Below are positions 6,064 to 6,580 of a stretch of DNA of 6,580 nucleotides, in pieces (the first letter of the stretch is position 1; each line of letters opens with the position of its first letter). The notes below the pieces were generated by a model, which saw nothing but the letters and a program-made list of their open reading frames with translations, was not told the DNA's origin and made no database searches. Source of the DNA: Pedosphaera sp. (GTDB lineage Bacteria; Verrucomicrobiota; Verrucomicrobiae; Limisphaerales; Pedosphaeraceae); contig JAQGPB010000006.1 in assembly GCA_028293265.1 (NCBI GenBank), forward strand, positions 1 to 6,580, read 5' to 3'. A program made the translations under genes and the position numbers.

Positions 6064-6580
6064 GAAAGCACCAGCCTCCTTTGGGCGTTGATGAACTCGG
6101 ACACAAAGCCGTCCACCGGATGGTCCCGCAAGTCAGCAAAGGTGCCTGCCTGCACAATGCTCCCTTGCCGGAGCAGCATGAGCTTGTCTCCCAGATACGC
6201 GGCTTCCGCCATGCTATGAGTCACGAACACAACGGTTTGGTTAAGATGCTGGAAAACCGCCTTCAATTCGGTCTGCAGGCTTGCCCGGACCATCGGATCA
6301 AGCGCTGCCAGGGGTTCGTCCAGCAGGAGCACATCCGGTTTCAACATGAGCGCGCGGATCAAACTCACCCGCTGCCGCTGTCCCCCGGAGAGTTCCACCG
6401 GATACCGCGAGAGGGAGTCCTGCGGCAACCGCGCCAACTCAGACAGCTCCACGAGTCGCGCCTGCATCTCCTCCCGCGGCCGGCCCAGATGCGCCGGCAG
6501 CAGCAGGATGTTTTGCCGCGCCGTCAAATGCGGAAACAACCCTCCCTCCTGGATCACGTAACCCATCCGACGCCGCAATT
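6060..6580 (-). CDS. ABC transporter ATP-binding protein, OpuCA/ProV-like, N-terminus outside window
   Basis: This is the energy-coupling ATPase of the importer encoded next to it. Counting from the codon at 6578 (an internal TTG, not a true start), the Q-loop is VIQEGGLFPHLT (8-19), the ABC signature LSGGQRQRV (63-71), Walker B VLLLDEPLAALD (83-94) and the switch histidine VTHSM (119-123). The Walker A region and true start lie beyond the right edge. The protein ends 172 residues after that codon, at DLRDHPVDGFVSEFINAQRRL plus a few residues (149 onward, 20-residue core quoted in part), shortly after the ABC domain. The paired CBS domains found at the C-terminus of osmosensing OpuCA/OpuAA-type ATPases are absent. 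Its TGA stop overlaps the ATG of the SBP-permease gene by four bases (ATGA), so the two are probably made in matched amounts. Confidence 0.93.
   Translation of the reverse strand, partial: LRRRMGYVIQEGGLFPHLTARQNILLLPAHLGRPREEMQARLVELSELARLPQDSLSRYPVELSGGQRQRVSLIRALMLKPDVLLLDEPLAALDPMVRASLQTELKAVFQHLNQTVVFVTHSMAEAAYLGDKLMLLRQGSIVQAGTFADLRDHPVDGFVSEFINAQRRLVLS

Overview
The window looks like a fragment of a free-living bacterial chromosome with mid-to-high GC. Genes are tightly packed, Shine-Dalgarno motifs in front of starts are weak or absent, and a short GCGGATT tandem repeat sits at the left edge. This combination fits the Verrucomicrobiota/PVC group, but that placement is inference and no marker gene is present to prove it. 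The left edge lies inside a tandem repeat and the right edge cuts a gene, so the piece may be a contig rather than a natural unit.

Layout, left to right. (1) 1-897, plus strand: the C-terminal half of a P1B-type heavy-metal-transporting P-type ATPase. The hinge/HAD domain and last two membrane helices are intact. Its first ~60 codons are not recognisably ATPase and begin in the heptad repeat. (2) 904-4336 (or 4372), minus strand: three tightly packed genes, converging on the ATPase with only 6 bp between stop codons. In transcription order they are a full-length bacterial relative of plant reversibly glycosylated polypeptide / UDP-arabinopyranose mutase (RGP, GT75-like), a GT-B glycosyltransferase of the CgeB-like / Glyco_trans_1_2 type, and a TylF/MycF-like class I O-methyltransferase with an extra N-terminal domain. 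Together they look like a cassette that makes and decorates an unusual, possibly furanose-containing and O-methylated, glycan. (3) An intergenic stretch of about 210-250 bp holding a hairpin over the upstream stop codon and a perfect 6-bp inverted repeat. (4) 4585-6580, minus strand: an ABC importer operon of the OpuC/ProU (quaternary amine, or EgtU-like) class. A partial ATPase lacking C-terminal CBS domains overlaps by ATGA a single polypeptide that fuses the substrate-binding protein (N-terminal) to the permease (C-terminal).

All five complete or partial genes from 904 to 6580 point the same way (minus), so read-through from the ABC operon into the glycan cassette is possible. The most notable items are the RGP homologue with its catalytic Asp triad and both key arginines conserved, its operon partners, the SBP-then-permease fusion order, and the odd N-terminus of the P-type ATPase. 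No RNA gene, CRISPR array, transposase or att site was seen.
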